Shown in pieces: positions 8,430 through 17,393 of a stretch of 39,701 nt of DNA. The position numbers and the translations under genes were made by a program. Source of the stretch: Thermoplasmatales archaeon SM1-50 (GTDB lineage: Archaea > Thermoplasmatota > E2 > DHVEG-1). The stretch lies in the NCBI GenBank assembly GCA_001595945.1, contig LSSI01000056.1, positions 1 through 39,701 on the forward strand. Direction: 5' to 3'. Each line of letters opens with the position of its first letter. The first letter of the stretch is position 1. Under the pieces are notes generated by a model that saw nothing but the letters and a program-made list of their open reading frames with translations, had not been told where the DNA came from and did no database searches.

Positions 8430-9587
8430 ATGAGCACAAAACATACGACTTTTTCGATAGTAGTATTAAGTTTTATATTAGTACATGGTCTAGCAATGGT
8501 GTTACTGACAGAGCAGTCCACGGTAGCGGGAAGAGAAATTTATGTGGATGATAGTTTCGTATATCCTCGGGACGGTACTGCAGCCAACCCGTATCAAACA
8601 ATCTCTGAGGCGATTGCTCTTGCAAATGATGGTGATACAATTTATGTGTTCAGTGGAACCTATAATGAAACAGTAACCATAAATAAACGTGTGTCCCTTA
8701 TAGGAGGAATTGACGATAAACCAAGCATTCTCTCTCGTGGTTTCGAGCATAAATATCTTGTTGATATTACTACAGATTTTGTTAAAATTGAAAATTTCGT
8801 TTTAGAGGATCCCGGGCGTTTTATTACCTCCCAATCCGGTGCTCTTGTTCATGTTGCAGCTGATAACGTTGTTTTAGAAAAGAATACGATTTCTAATTGT
8901 TCCCTTTGGGGTATTTATCTTGATTCATCAAGCTATTCTACCATCAGTGGTAATATCGTCAATGATACAAAAGGTATCTATGTTTTATCTTCGAATAGTA
9001 ACCTTTTTTCTAATAACAATATTTCCAATTCAACTGATGCAGGGGTGAGCATGCGATTGTCGAAAAATAATATACTGTATCAGAATTATTTTAGAACGAG
9101 TGTATATGGGATATACGAAAAAAGCTGCTCAGAGATTAATATAACAAGAAATACTTTTATAAAAAATGGTTTTCATGGTATTTTTACAACTGAAAATGAC
9201 AATGATGTAATCCAAGCAAATTTCTTTAGAAATAATTCCATAAGCGCGATTACGTTAGACTCTACTAATTGTATTATCGCTAATAATATTTTTGATCGTG
9301 GCCAGGTTGGGTTAAGCATTCAAAAAACCGGGTGTCAAGTGTATTCAAATAGTTTCCAAAACCTCAGTGCAACCGCTCTTTCTACAATCGCTGGAAGTAA
9401 CAATAACATGATTTATTTGAATTGGTTTTTTAAAAACAGTGTGAATGCAAGGGAACAAGGCGCAAATCAATGGGATAATGGTACTATAGGCAATTATTTA
9501 TTGACCGTAATCTTGATGGTATCGGTGACCGTCCCTATAATATTCCGACTGGAGGCGTTGATCGGTATCCCGCTGGTGTTTTTTTAA
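8430..9587 (+). CDS. NosD-like right-handed beta-helix surface protein, N-terminal part of a frameshifted gene
   Basis: The protein starts with a signal peptide (residues 1-34: FSIVVLSFILVHGLAMVLL). It continues with YVDDSF, AANPYQTISEAI and NDGDTIYVFSGTYNE, the usual entry into a parallel beta-helix of NosD/periplasmic copper-binding type. Some 250 residues of Asn/Ser-rich coils follow. The frame breaks at about 9498-9503, where the family motif GNYWSDY..DRN should appear. Real sequence continues in another frame as DRNLDGIGDRPYNIPTGG. The last ~30 residues of this ORF (LTVILMVSV...) are therefore out-of-frame. A GATGGGA ribosome binding site precedes the ATG. See the downstream fragment for the rest. 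Confidence 0.85.
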   Translation: MSTKHTTFSIVVLSFILVHGLAMVLLTEQSTVAGREIYVDDSFVYPRDGTAANPYQTISEAIALANDGDTIYVFSGTYNETVTINKRVSLIGGIDDKPSILSRGFEHKYLVDITTDFVKIENFVLEDPGRFITSQSGALVHVAADNVVLEKNTISNCSLWGIYLDSSSYSTISGNIVNDTKGIYVLSSNSNLFSNNNISNSTDAGVSMRLSKNNILYQNYFRTSVYGIYEKSCSEINITRNTFIKNGFHGIFTTENDNDVIQANFFRNNSISAITLDSTNCIIANNIFDRGQVGLSIQKTGCQVYSNSFQNLSATALSTIAGSNNNMIYLNWFFKNSVNAREQGANQWDNGTIGNYLLTVILMVSVTVPIIFRLEALIGIPLVFF

Positions 9588-10519
9588 AACCGCCACAAAA
9601 ACCCTCGGATCCCTCTCCCGCAGATGATAAAGAAAACGTCGGATTAAAAGTGACATTATGGGTCAAAGTGGTCGATAGTGATAGTAAAATCATCTCGGAG
9701 GTCTCGTTCTATAACGCGGTAAATGATCTTAAAATTGGCTCTACTCGAAATGTGCCAAGCGGGATGAACACATCCTGTTCTTTTACATTAACTTTTAATA
9801 CGACGTATGCGTGGTATGCAGTTGCCAATGATAGTCTACAGGAAAATAAATCCGATATCTGGTTTTTTACAACAAAACAAGTATCTCTAGAGAATGAGAA
9901 ACCAGTGGTGAATCCTGGGGGACCGTATACAACAGTACTTGGTCAGTCAACTTCTTTTAATGGCTCTCAGAGTTTTGACCCGGATGGTACTATTATTTTT
10001 TATCGGTGGAACTTTGGAGATGGCAGCAATCAGATTTTAGGTAAAACCCCGACGCATACCTACGATGAACCTGGCATCTATACAGTGACATTAACGGTTG
10101 TTGATAATGACGGACGAAGCACTATAAAGAACACGACTGCGACCATAAAGTCCAGTATGGATACTACCCCCCCTGTGGTAATCATTTTTTCACCTGCCAC
10201 TCCGATGGTGGATGATCAAATACATTTCGATGCTTCTATAAATAATGATACAGCCGGTACAATTGTTGGATATCGATGGGATTTTAACAGTGATGGAGTG
10301 TTTGATACAGACTGGTCGACTACCCCAAGTACTACTTCTATGTTTTCTTCTGCAGGCTCCTATGTTGTGACTTTAGAAGTCAAAGATACACTAAACGTGG
10401 TGAGTTCATTAACCACTACGATTTTTATAAAAGAGGCTGAAAAAGGTACCCCCGGTTTTGAACTCTTCTTTGTTCTCTGTGCAATTGCGGTTGTAATATT
10501 CCTTTTACAAAAAAAATAA
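9503..10519 (+). CDS. C-terminal part of the NosD-like protein: PKD domains and PGF-CTERM-like tail
   Basis: This frame carries on the preceding beta-helix from DRNLDGIGDRPYN (9503 onward); the first in-frame GTG is at 9650. After a beta-sandwich segment it has one clear PKD domain (PGGPYT...FNGSQSFDPDGT...WNFGDGS...HTYDEPGIYTVTLTV) and a second, weaker one (YRWDFNSDG...SAGSYVVTLEV). The end is a PGF-CTERM-like signal: TPGFELF, a hydrophobic segment, then QKK. In archaea this tail is processed by an archaeosortase and lipid-anchored. The whole gene would be one ~695-residue surface protein. A single indel at about 9498-9503 separates the halves; either the gene is broken or the assembly has an error. 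Confidence 0.8.
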   Translation, partial: DRNLDGIGDRPYNIPTGGVDRYPAGVFLKPPQKPSDPSPADDKENVGLKVTLWVKVVDSDSKIISEVSFYNAVNDLKIGSTRNVPSGMNTSCSFTLTFNTTYAWYAVANDSLQENKSDIWFFTTKQVSLENEKPVVNPGGPYTTVLGQSTSFNGSQSFDPDGTIIFYRWNFGDGSNQILGKTPTHTYDEPGIYTVTLTVVDNDGRSTIKNTTATIKSSMDTTPPVVIIFSPATPMVDDQIHFDASINNDTAGTIVGYRWDFNSDGVFDTDWSTTPSTTSMFSSAGSYVVTLEVKDTLNVVSSLTTTIFIKEAEKGTPGFELFFVLCAIAVVIFLLQKK

Positions 10520-10594
10520 ATTTAATAGATTTTCAAGAAAAAAATTGTCATTGAATTATATAAAAAAGATATCGGTGCAGAATATAATTAAGAA

Positions 10595-10602
10595 CTTTTT
10601 TT
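10595..10602 (+). terminator. T-tract between convergent genes
   Basis: A run of T residues sits about 75 bases after the PKD/PGF-CTERM gene in the 100-base convergent spacer. No strong hairpin is evident. Confidence 0.3.
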
Positions 10603-10620
10603 CTATAATTTAAACTTAGG

Positions 10621-12759
10621 CTATCTTGTTACAAGTGCTCCATGGCATAAGATAAAACCCCATTTCTCTCCTAGGAATCCAAAATAATCTTTTGTTATCA
10701 AAATGATTTCCCCTGAAGTATATCGTTTTATGGTGAGTGGTGAAAATGAGAAGAACATAATATCAGTTGCTTTAAACGATATATAGATGTCTTCCATGGT
10801 AATTTCTGTGATTTTTCCGATAATTACCCGGGTTTGTAAGCCGAGAGGTTTTACTTCTATGGTCTTTGTTTTGTTTCCAATGACACCTTGATTATCATTA
10901 ATGTATAAGGTGACGTCGTATATACCTTCATTTGCATACTGATGGCTTGGATTTTGGTCAGTGGAGAAATTGCCATCGCCAAAATCCCATTCCCAATTAA
11001 TTACCCACCCGTTAGGGATGATGGATGTATCTGAAAAAAGAACAACATCACGTATTGTTGGGTACTCTGGTGAATAGATGAAATCTACTTGGAAATTAAA
11101 GTGAGTATAATGGGCCATTGTATCTTTTGTTGAAGGTGGTTCCTCTGGGGGGAAACCTGATTTTTGTCCGATTGAATAGAATTCATAATATCCATCTCCA
11201 TTTGGAAAATCAAAATTCCAAGACCATGGATATGATGTGTCTGGGCTATCAAATTGAACCCATGAGCTTATATCAGTATAGACAGTCTCCCAGGTTGGAT
11301 CGATAACGATGAGTGCATCATCATTCATAGATAGCATATATATCGATCTGTCGCTATCGTTTTTATCTCCTTCAATATAATGAAGTGTTTCTAAATACGT
11401 TGGTGCCCCATCGCCGTACAATCTAGTAAAAACTGTTGGATTATTGATATCTGATAGGTTATAGACCCAAAAACCAGTATTCCAATTTGGATTTAATGTA
11501 TGGTTTAAATTTTCATTTCTCATAAATAGATAATCGTTGTAAACGACACCAAAAGAGTTCGAGCAGTTACCACCCGGATCTAACGAGTTTATCGTATACA
11601 TAAATTTCGGATGGGTGAGGTTCCCTGCACTAATGTTGTATACATTTACTTTTGCTCTTCGATAGGGAGTAAGTTGCGAAATACCACCGAAAATCAAGTA
11701 ATCAAATCCATTGGAATGGGTAAATATTTGGCAGTCCCATCCATAGGTAGTTGACCAGTTCAAAGAATTTACATATATTGGATTTTCTCTATCAGTTATA
11801 TTAAATATCCTTAATCCCTTGTAGTCCATAGAGGTATTAGAATGATAGCCACAGGGCACATACAATGTATCGCCAACAATGTGATGCTTCCAAATAATAC
11901 CTTTGGGGAGTATATCAACAAAACTTATACAACCAACATAATCTAATTGACCATCTGATTTATTTTGTGACTGACTCCCTGTTTTATCAGTTATGTTATA
12001 TATCTTAATATAATAATCTGCACCGACATACAAGAAATTTTCTTCTTCATCCATTTCAAGCCATCCACCTTGGCAGGAACTATTAAGGGGGTCTGATGCC
12101 ATACGAGAAAGAGAGGACAGGTTTGCTGCGTCATACATGGATACATAACTTGAGCCACGATTACGAGTGAGAAGGTAAACATATTTTCCATCAGAGGTAG
12201 CCTCTGTACTCTCTGCTCTATACGTATATAATCCATCATTTGTAGATGATATAAATTCTGTATTTGAAGAATCTGTTACATTATATACGACTAAGGAATT
12301 AGTGAGATAACTGGCTATGAATCCTATCCCATTAACAGACGTGATGGCATTTGGGTAATTTAGATTTGAGGTGGAAACATCCTTTTGATTGATTTCAGTT
12401 GCGTAGATATGAGATGAATTATCTGTTCCATATCTATAATATAACGTTACATTTGACAAGTTACTTGGTCCCTTTGCAGTAATTTTCAATGGCGATATTG
12501 TCTGCTCGTAGGGAGTTATTTCGTCAACTGAGGTATTAATAAATTCATAATTCTTCGGAGGGTTGCCTGTTGTTTCAAGGGGGGATGATTTATTGAAATG
12601 CTCTATGATTGTTTGAAAAGAGATATTTTTTTGAGATTGCCTTTCTATGGTTTGGTTTGAAGATGCATCATTTTTGATATTCATAATATGTGAAAATGAC
12701 GCAAAGATAATTAGGCATGAAATAAAGATATTTATCCAGATTAAATGATTTTTCTGCAT
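10621..12759 (-). CDS. Secreted LVIVD-type beta-propeller protein with PKD domain
   Basis: The 712-residue protein opens with a signal peptide or anchor (LIWINIFISCLIIFASF). A Ser/Asn-rich stretch follows, then repeated units such as NSLVVYNVTDSSN, YIKIYNITDKTG, GLRIFNITDRENP, VNVYNISAGN and FWVYNLSDINNP. These are spaced like LVIVD-repeat propeller blades. A Trp-rich module (SWVQFDSPD...WSWNFDFPNGDGYYEFYSIGQ) precedes one PKD domain (WEWDFGDGNFSTDQNPSHQYANEG). The sequence is rich in N-glycosylation sequons, as expected on an archaeal surface. Unlike its neighbours it lacks a PGF-CTERM-like tail; the last 75 residues are unassigned. AAGGGGT lies just before the ATG. The function is probably structural or binding. 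Confidence 0.85.
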   Translation of the reverse strand: MQKNHLIWINIFISCLIIFASFSHIMNIKNDASSNQTIERQSQKNISFQTIIEHFNKSSPLETTGNPPKNYEFINTSVDEITPYEQTISPLKITAKGPSNLSNVTLYYRYGTDNSSHIYATEINQKDVSTSNLNYPNAITSVNGIGFIASYLTNSLVVYNVTDSSNTEFISSTNDGLYTYRAESTEATSDGKYVYLLTRNRGSSYVSMYDAANLSSLSRMASDPLNSSCQGGWLEMDEEENFLYVGADYYIKIYNITDKTGSQSQNKSDGQLDYVGCISFVDILPKGIIWKHHIVGDTLYVPCGYHSNTSMDYKGLRIFNITDRENPIYVNSLNWSTTYGWDCQIFTHSNGFDYLIFGGISQLTPYRRAKVNVYNISAGNLTHPKFMYTINSLDPGGNCSNSFGVVYNDYLFMRNENLNHTLNPNWNTGFWVYNLSDINNPTVFTRLYGDGAPTYLETLHYIEGDKNDSDRSIYMLSMNDDALIVIDPTWETVYTDISSWVQFDSPDTSYPWSWNFDFPNGDGYYEFYSIGQKSGFPPEEPPSTKDTMAHYTHFNFQVDFIYSPEYPTIRDVVLFSDTSIIPNGWVINWEWDFGDGNFSTDQNPSHQYANEGIYDVTLYINDNQGVIGNKTKTIEVKPLGLQTRVIIGKITEITMEDIYISFKATDIMFFSFSPLTIKRYTSGEIILITKDYFGFLGEKWGFILCHGALVTR

Positions 12760-13149
12760 TATTACCCCTTAACTCTAGTATTATAACTCTTTCTATTTAA
12801 ATATTTTACGTAATTTCTCCTGTTATATAAGAACATGCATCTTATTAATTTAGATAGACTATTTACAAAAAGCAGAGCAATTACAGGAAATCTAACACCT
12901 TGTTATATTAAATAATTACCAAAATAATAAAAAAATAAATAGTAGTTCACAACTATGTTTACAGAGTTTATTTAAAGATTCGTAAAGAGAAAAAACGATT
13001 CACATTACATCGAAAACTCTATTGTAATTTTTCAAAAATAAACGGAACAAAAGAACAGAGGATTGTCAATTTTTAATATTTTTTTTCTTATGAATCAAAA
13101 AAAGAAAAAAAGAGATTCCATCAATCATTTGATATGATGGACTGGTGTT
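12760..13149. other. AT-rich spacer with terminator-like T tracts
   Basis: Besides the promoter noted above, this stretch contains poly-T tracts on the minus strand at about 13078-13112, immediately after the zinc-ribbon gene. They are probably its terminator. I see no coding or structured RNA signal elsewhere. Confidence 0.4.
12793..12808 (-). promoter_or_regulatory. TATA box of the propeller/PKD gene
   Basis: An AT-only stretch, AAAATATTTAAATAGA on the minus strand, lies about 35-50 bases upstream of the ATG at 12759, at a suitable distance for a short leader. Confidence 0.45.
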
Positions 13150-14073
13150 TTAGACGTTTATCGTCCATTCTCCAAGGCTTGCACTCGTCGGTAGATATGT
13201 TAATGACACTGTAATAGCGCCTGAGGGTGCTAGGAGTAATATGTTATCACCGGCACCGACATAGGTGGTGATGGTGGCGATGATACCAATTTTTGCCAAA
13301 GCTTGGTTGTTTGCATCTTGGATCTGCCAGGTTGCAGCAGGATTGGTTATTACGAGTATGTCTTTCCATTTTACGTTTTCATCTATCTGTGTTATGATAA
13401 TTCTATTCGTATCCGAATCTACGTTACATTGTATATATGGTGTTTGAGCGCTTCCTGGTTGACCTTTTTTTGTTAGCAGTATATTCGCAGGATAACTATC
13501 GCCCACTGCAGTTCTCTCTAACGTTAGTATATTCCCATTGTTTGAGAATTGATAGGTATAACAGACGGTTTGATTATACTGACGGTAGAACAGGCAAAGT
13601 GATGTGACATCAACATTCCATGTGCCTACATTATTCATCTCACCATCGGAAGAGGGGTTCTCAAGGGTGCTGTCGCTTTTGAAGTTCCAGATAATTGGAT
13701 TTCCTAAGGTGTTTTCTTCCCATTCTCCAACGAAACGACTATCAGCGCTAACAAATGGACTTGTACCGCCGAGAAGATTTGCGACAAAAAAGATTACGAT
13801 AACAACAGCTACAACAGTTAACGAGATACCAACGATGGCTTTTTTCCCGGTCCCATACTTAATCCCATGGTTTTGTTTTGTTACTGGTTGTGTTGTTGCT
13901 GGTGTGGTTGAAACCTTAGGTTTTTGTTTTTTTTGTTGCGGTTGAGACGAAACCGGAGTTGGCGGTGGTGGTGTTGGACTAACGGTTTGTTGTTCGAGTT
14001 TTCTTCCACAGACAGGACAGAATTTCGCATCTTCTCTTAGTTCAGATCCACAAACAAGACAATTATTTGTCAT
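13150..14073 (-). CDS. Zinc-ribbon membrane protein with extracytoplasmic pilin-like domain
   Basis: The 307 residues divide into four parts. An N-terminal double zinc knuckle, CLVCG...FCPVCG (C5, C8, C19, C22), is followed by a Pro/Gln/Thr-rich linker (about 30-70). A single transmembrane helix (about 78-100, AIVGISLTVVAVVIVIFFVA) comes next, then a ~200-residue beta-rich exterior part. Within the exterior, GEWEENTLGNPIIWNFKSDST looks like a lipocalin-like beta unit. The last ~90 residues (IIITQIDENVKWKDILVIT...GAGDNILL...VSLTYLPT) resemble the C-terminal beta domain of archaeal type IV pilin-like proteins. Zinc-ribbon plus TM architecture usually means a cytoplasmic metal knuckle and an external sensor or binding domain. 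GGAGGG is well placed before the ATG. Confidence 0.8.
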   Translation of the reverse strand: MTNNCLVCGSELREDAKFCPVCGRKLEQQTVSPTPPPPTPVSSQPQQKKQKPKVSTTPATTQPVTKQNHGIKYGTGKKAIVGISLTVVAVVIVIFFVANLLGGTSPFVSADSRFVGEWEENTLGNPIIWNFKSDSTLENPSSDGEMNNVGTWNVDVTSLCLFYRQYNQTVCYTYQFSNNGNILTLERTAVGDSYPANILLTKKGQPGSAQTPYIQCNVDSDTNRIIITQIDENVKWKDILVITNPAATWQIQDANNQALAKIGIIATITTYVGAGDNILLLAPSGAITVSLTYLPTSASLGEWTINV

Positions 14074-14527
14074 TTTGTTTTTTCCCTCCTGATTTACAGA
14101 TTAATTATCCTCCCTTTGAGTTATGGGAATATTTTTTATAGGTATGTTTTTTTCCCATATTTTTTGTTTTATTTTTAAGTGGAGTGGTAGTCCACTTCGA
14201 ATACCCTACTAGAGTTGTTTTCGTGTTATCCATCTCTTTCACCTACTGTCCTGTCTTTGTTCTCATGGTATTTGAAGTTTTGTCGGTATTTTTTCATATT
14301 GTAAAAATATAGGAACTAATGTAAACGTTTTAGAGAAGAATAGAAGGAGTATTATGAAAAAGTTGGTGAATTGGAAAAGAGATATGAAAAAATAGATTTG
14401 TCCCATAGAATATAACTGAAGTTATATCTAAAAATCCTAGATAAGAAAAAGTGATAGAGTATAATTGAGTGTTTAACCAAGGTTGTAGATCATTGTTTAT
14501 TGTGCAAATATATTTAAAGAGTTATTT
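14074..14527. other. Spacer with two perfect inverted repeats
   Basis: At 14177-14197 there is a 7-bp-arm hairpin (AAGTGGA/TCCACTT, 7-base loop). At 14410-14427 there is a nearly continuous palindrome (ATATAACT-GA-AGTTATAT), an operator-like geometry. A 13-codon ORF at 14354-14395 has a good AAGGAG six to seven bases upstream, but its Lys-rich product is unrecognised. No other coding signal is seen. Confidence 0.35.
14132..14144 (-). promoter_or_regulatory. TATA box of the zinc-ribbon gene
   Basis: ACCTATAAAAAAT on the minus strand lies about 60-70 bases before the ATG at 14073; the GGAGGG ribosome binding site downstream implies a leadered message. Confidence 0.45.
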
Positions 14528-15508
14528 TTATTTTCGTTTTTTCACTTTGAATTTTATACAGAGTATAAATGCGATTGCACAAACTACGATGAGAAATTCA
14601 AACCCTGGTGTAGAGTTTGATGACGATATTGAAAGAACCGATGAAATCGAATTGGTCATACCCTTATCATCAGTTACCTGTAGGGTCACGGTATAATGCC
14701 CACTCTGGGTGTAGGTATGTGTAGGGGTTTTGCTTGTAGAGCTATTTCCGTCCCCAAAATTCCAGAACCAGTCGGTAATTGTTCCGTCTGGATCGTAGGA
14801 AGTATCTGTGAATTGTATTGAGTCTTTTGTCGATGGGTTATTGGCTGTGATAAAAAATCCTGGAATAGGTTTTATATTTGCTTCTGCTACGGTATAGGAG
14901 ACTTCAAGATAAGGGATATAGTTACCATATTCTTTTGTCCTGAAGTAAGTCATTGGAACATTTGGTTTTTCCCAGTTATTTTCATCTGCTATTTTCCATC
15001 CATAGTATGCTCGTTCTTTAACAAGATTTTTAATATCATTGGTAACATCCCATTTCATCCATTGTCCAACCGAGTTGGGAACAAAAGAGCTACTTGAGTA
15101 CATAATCGCATAGGATGGTTGTGTGTTCCAATAAACATATTGCTCGTTCCAACTACTTGTTATAAGATAGAGGGTAAGATTCCTCCCTGCAGGATTAGTC
15201 CCAGACCAATTGTAATAATACATATATAGTGTTGCTGAAAGTATGGTAGCCGTTGACGGTATGGAGAAAATATTGAAGCTTATTAGAGAATCAATTTCAT
15301 AAAAATTCTTATTACTGTCTCCATATACATTTCTCACAGCCATATGCCATAAATTCCCATAAGGTGTATATGGAGATTCATATTTGATCATTGTATCGTA
15401 AGTGGGATTAAATACGACAGTAGTTGTAGCACTTACTAAAGATGTTATTTGAAGACTGCTTATGATTAATATCAAAGAAAATATTTTGATACCTTTTAAT
15501 TTTCTCAT
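14528..15508 (-). CDS. Surface protein: DNRLRE-like domain, PKD domain, PGF-CTERM-like tail
   Basis: The 326-residue protein starts with a signal peptide (IKIFSLILIISSLQITSLVSA). A DNRLRE/disaggregatase-related beta domain follows (about 30-205): FNPTYDTMIKYESP, LISFNIFSIPSTATILSATLYMYYY, then SSWNEQYVYWNTQP and WDVTNDIKNLV. A PKD domain is at about 215-290 (FTDTSYDPDGTITDWFWNFGDGNSSTS...HTYTQSGHYTVTLQV). The end TPGFEFLIVVCAIAFILCIKF plus KVKKRK is a PGF-CTERM-like sorting signal, matching the NosD-like protein and the large protein at 24-27 kb. GAGGAG precedes the ATG. DNRLRE domains occur in archaeal matrix and cell-aggregate proteins, so a role in the cell envelope or extracellular matrix is likely. 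Confidence 0.85.
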   Translation of the reverse strand: MRKLKGIKIFSLILIISSLQITSLVSATTTVVFNPTYDTMIKYESPYTPYGNLWHMAVRNVYGDSNKNFYEIDSLISFNIFSIPSTATILSATLYMYYYNWSGTNPAGRNLTLYLITSSWNEQYVYWNTQPSYAIMYSSSSFVPNSVGQWMKWDVTNDIKNLVKERAYYGWKIADENNWEKPNVPMTYFRTKEYGNYIPYLEVSYTVAEANIKPIPGFFITANNPSTKDSIQFTDTSYDPDGTITDWFWNFGDGNSSTSKTPTHTYTQSGHYTVTLQVTDDKGMTNSISSVLSISSSNSTPGFEFLIVVCAIAFILCIKFKVKKRK

Positions 15509-16275
15509 TTATCTCCTCTCCAATTTTCTAATATCACAATGTTGTATTAGTTTTTTCTTTAAAAACATATCCAAATTTAAAATACTAAATTTTATTAAGA
15601 TAATATATAGTAATTTATTAGGAAATGAAGTATTTATTAGTAGAAAAAAATATTATGATGATGCTGTTGGTGTTGTTTGTCTGTCTGTATGTGCATACAT
15701 ACAAGAAAACAGGGTTATTATGTATGTATTGTTTAGATGTATGATATTTGGATATAGAGTAATATGATTGTGATTTAGTGAATCTATATTTATATCTTTA
15801 AAAAATCGATTATTTTAATGAAGTTCTTTATAATTACACATATTCCGTTGTGTTACAATTTGACGGTGGGATACAGAAAAAAGTCTGGTTACTACTGAAA
15901 AAATAAGGAGAAAAAGGTGATTTTCATAGTATGGTCATAGTATTTTTATTTACTCTCATTTTGATTTTGCACTTTATATCGATATTTATAATATGATAAA
16001 AAATGACCATCATTTTTCTCCTAATAATTGATAGTCAATTTTATTATTAAAATCGGATGACGCTCATCAAGTCTGCAGTATGGTGGACAAGTTGTTTTTA
16101 AAACCTTGCTAATAAGTAACATATCTGGGACGAACGTAATACCCATAGGTTACAGTTCCATTTGAGAAAGAAGGATAATGTGCAAGGGCCGATATTTGAA
16201 CACGAGTTAAATCTAAAAAAATTTGATTAAACAATTTTTTTAAGTAAATAAGCATTAGAGAGTATAAGTGACACC
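15509..16275. other. Long non-coding stretch with dispersed repeat copies
   Basis: The 767 bases are very AT-rich. A ~55-base repeat copy (AAAAAGTCTGG...TACTAC...AAGGAGAAAAAGG...ATTTTCATA) lies at 15875-15930. An inverted copy of its core (ATCATTTTTCTCCT) is at 16009-16022. A T-arm-like fragment reading GTGTTCAAATATCGGCCC on the minus strand is near 16187-16204. ORFs across this region look like chance. Confidence 0.4.
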
Positions 16276-16755
16276 ATGCCCCAAATAGTCATGTATCCAA
16301 TTGGAAAAATTTATTCACCTTATAAAAAAAGTAAGGATATACCTATACAAGGAAGGTTTAAAGATGATGTAGAGGCGTTTATAGAAGTGAAAAAGAAATA
16401 TATCAAAGGTTTAAAGGATTTAGATAAATTTAGCCATTGTATAGTTATTTACTATTTTCATAAATCAAATAAAATTACAATTAAAGGAAAACCATTTCTT
16501 GAAGACGAAACACACGGCATATTTGCAATACGTAGTCCACATCGTCCAAATCATATAGGTTTTTCTGTTGTGAAAATCCAACGGATTGAAGGGAATAAAC
16601 TGTATTTTACTCAGGTGGATATGATAGATAGAACACCCCTTTTAGATATTAAACCCTACGTCAAATATTTTGATAGTAGAGAAGATGTTGTTTCTGGTTG
16701 GTTAGATAAACATTTTCAGAACGGAGAAATCTCTGATAAAACGATTATTAAATGA
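16276..16755 (+). CDS. trmO: TrmO / UPF0066 family methyltransferase
   Basis: This 159-residue protein belongs to the TrmO (YaeB/TsaA) family of SAM-dependent methyltransferases. In bacteria they N6-methylate t6A37 of tRNA-Thr. Diagnostic features are the N-terminal PIGKIYSPYK, the internal IRSPHRPNHIGFSVVKI (about 86-102) and VDMIDRTPLLDIKPYVKYFD (about 115-134). The length matches the single-domain archaeal members. Archaeal homologues are common, but their substrate is less established, so the tRNA-Thr target is inference. An internal ATG at 16291 is an alternative start. The gene stands alone in the accessory stretch. Confidence 0.82.
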   Translation: MPQIVMYPIGKIYSPYKKSKDIPIQGRFKDDVEAFIEVKKKYIKGLKDLDKFSHCIVIYYFHKSNKITIKGKPFLEDETHGIFAIRSPHRPNHIGFSVVKIQRIEGNKLYFTQVDMIDRTPLLDIKPYVKYFDSREDVVSGWLDKHFQNGEISDKTIIK

Positions 16756-16916
16756 ATTTAAGACATTTAGCGATTCAAACAAAAAATAAAAAAATATCAA
16801 TATTTTAAAAATAAAGGGAAAGGGATTTGAACACATAAATTCCGGTAAAAATTGATTTTTTCTCATGTTAATAAGAATAAATAAATATATATAATATAGA
16901 ATCCAATCAATTCTTA

Positions 16917-17393
16917 ATGAGACGTTCTCTTAGAATTGGGTTTGGTTTTGGATTAACATCTGGAATCATTGGGACTCTCGGATTGATGGTTGGATTGGAG
17001 TCTAGCACTGACTCAAAACTTGTGGTCATTGGTGGTATTTTAGCTATTGCGATATCAGAGGGGTTTGCAGAAGCTATAAGTATTCATATTGCAAAAGAAA
17101 TTGAAAAAATCTACAATATGAAAGAAATATGGGAATCAACATTGACCACTTTTATAAGCAAATTTATTTTTTCGTCAATTTTTATTATCCCAGTTTTGAT
17201 TTTTGAGCTTCACGTTGCTATTCTTGAAAGTATACTATTTGGATTATTTCTTCTGTTTATAATAAGTTTATTAACCGCTCGAGAGAAAAGCATTAAACCT
17301 TCGATATTAATAATGAAAAATATCGGTATCGCAGTATGTGTCATCATTATAACTCATTTTATTGGCATATGGATAAGCGCAACATTCGGATAA
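16917..17393 (+). CDS. VIT1/CCC1-like membrane protein
   Basis: The 158 residues contain about five hydrophobic segments and no signal peptide. The N-terminal part (FGLTSGIIGTLGLMVGLES...VVIGGILAIAISEGFAEAISIHIAKE) resembles the paired first and second helices of VIT1/CCC1-family iron and manganese transporters (typically GLTDGIVTTFA...ADGLSMA). The acidic and Glu-rich cytoplasmic insertion is replaced by a short KEIEKIYNMKE stretch. It is shorter than full VIT proteins, so transport of Fe/Mn is uncertain. A TATATATAATA tract shortly upstream may be its promoter. It stands alone. Confidence 0.6.
   Translation: MRRSLRIGFGFGLTSGIIGTLGLMVGLESSTDSKLVVIGGILAIAISEGFAEAISIHIAKEIEKIYNMKEIWESTLTTFISKFIFSSIFIIPVLIFELHVAILESILFGLFLLFIISLLTAREKSIKPSILIMKNIGIAVCVIIITHFIGIWISATFG

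Noticed and set aside
14354-14395. 13-codon leader peptide
   Set aside because: It has a good ribosome binding site but no downstream gene on that strand to regulate, so it is not listed as a gene.
15462-15767. Plus-strand 101-codon ORF rich in Ile, Phe and Tyr
   Set aside because: It starts antisense inside the DNRLRE/PKD gene and its composition is that of translated AT-rich spacer.
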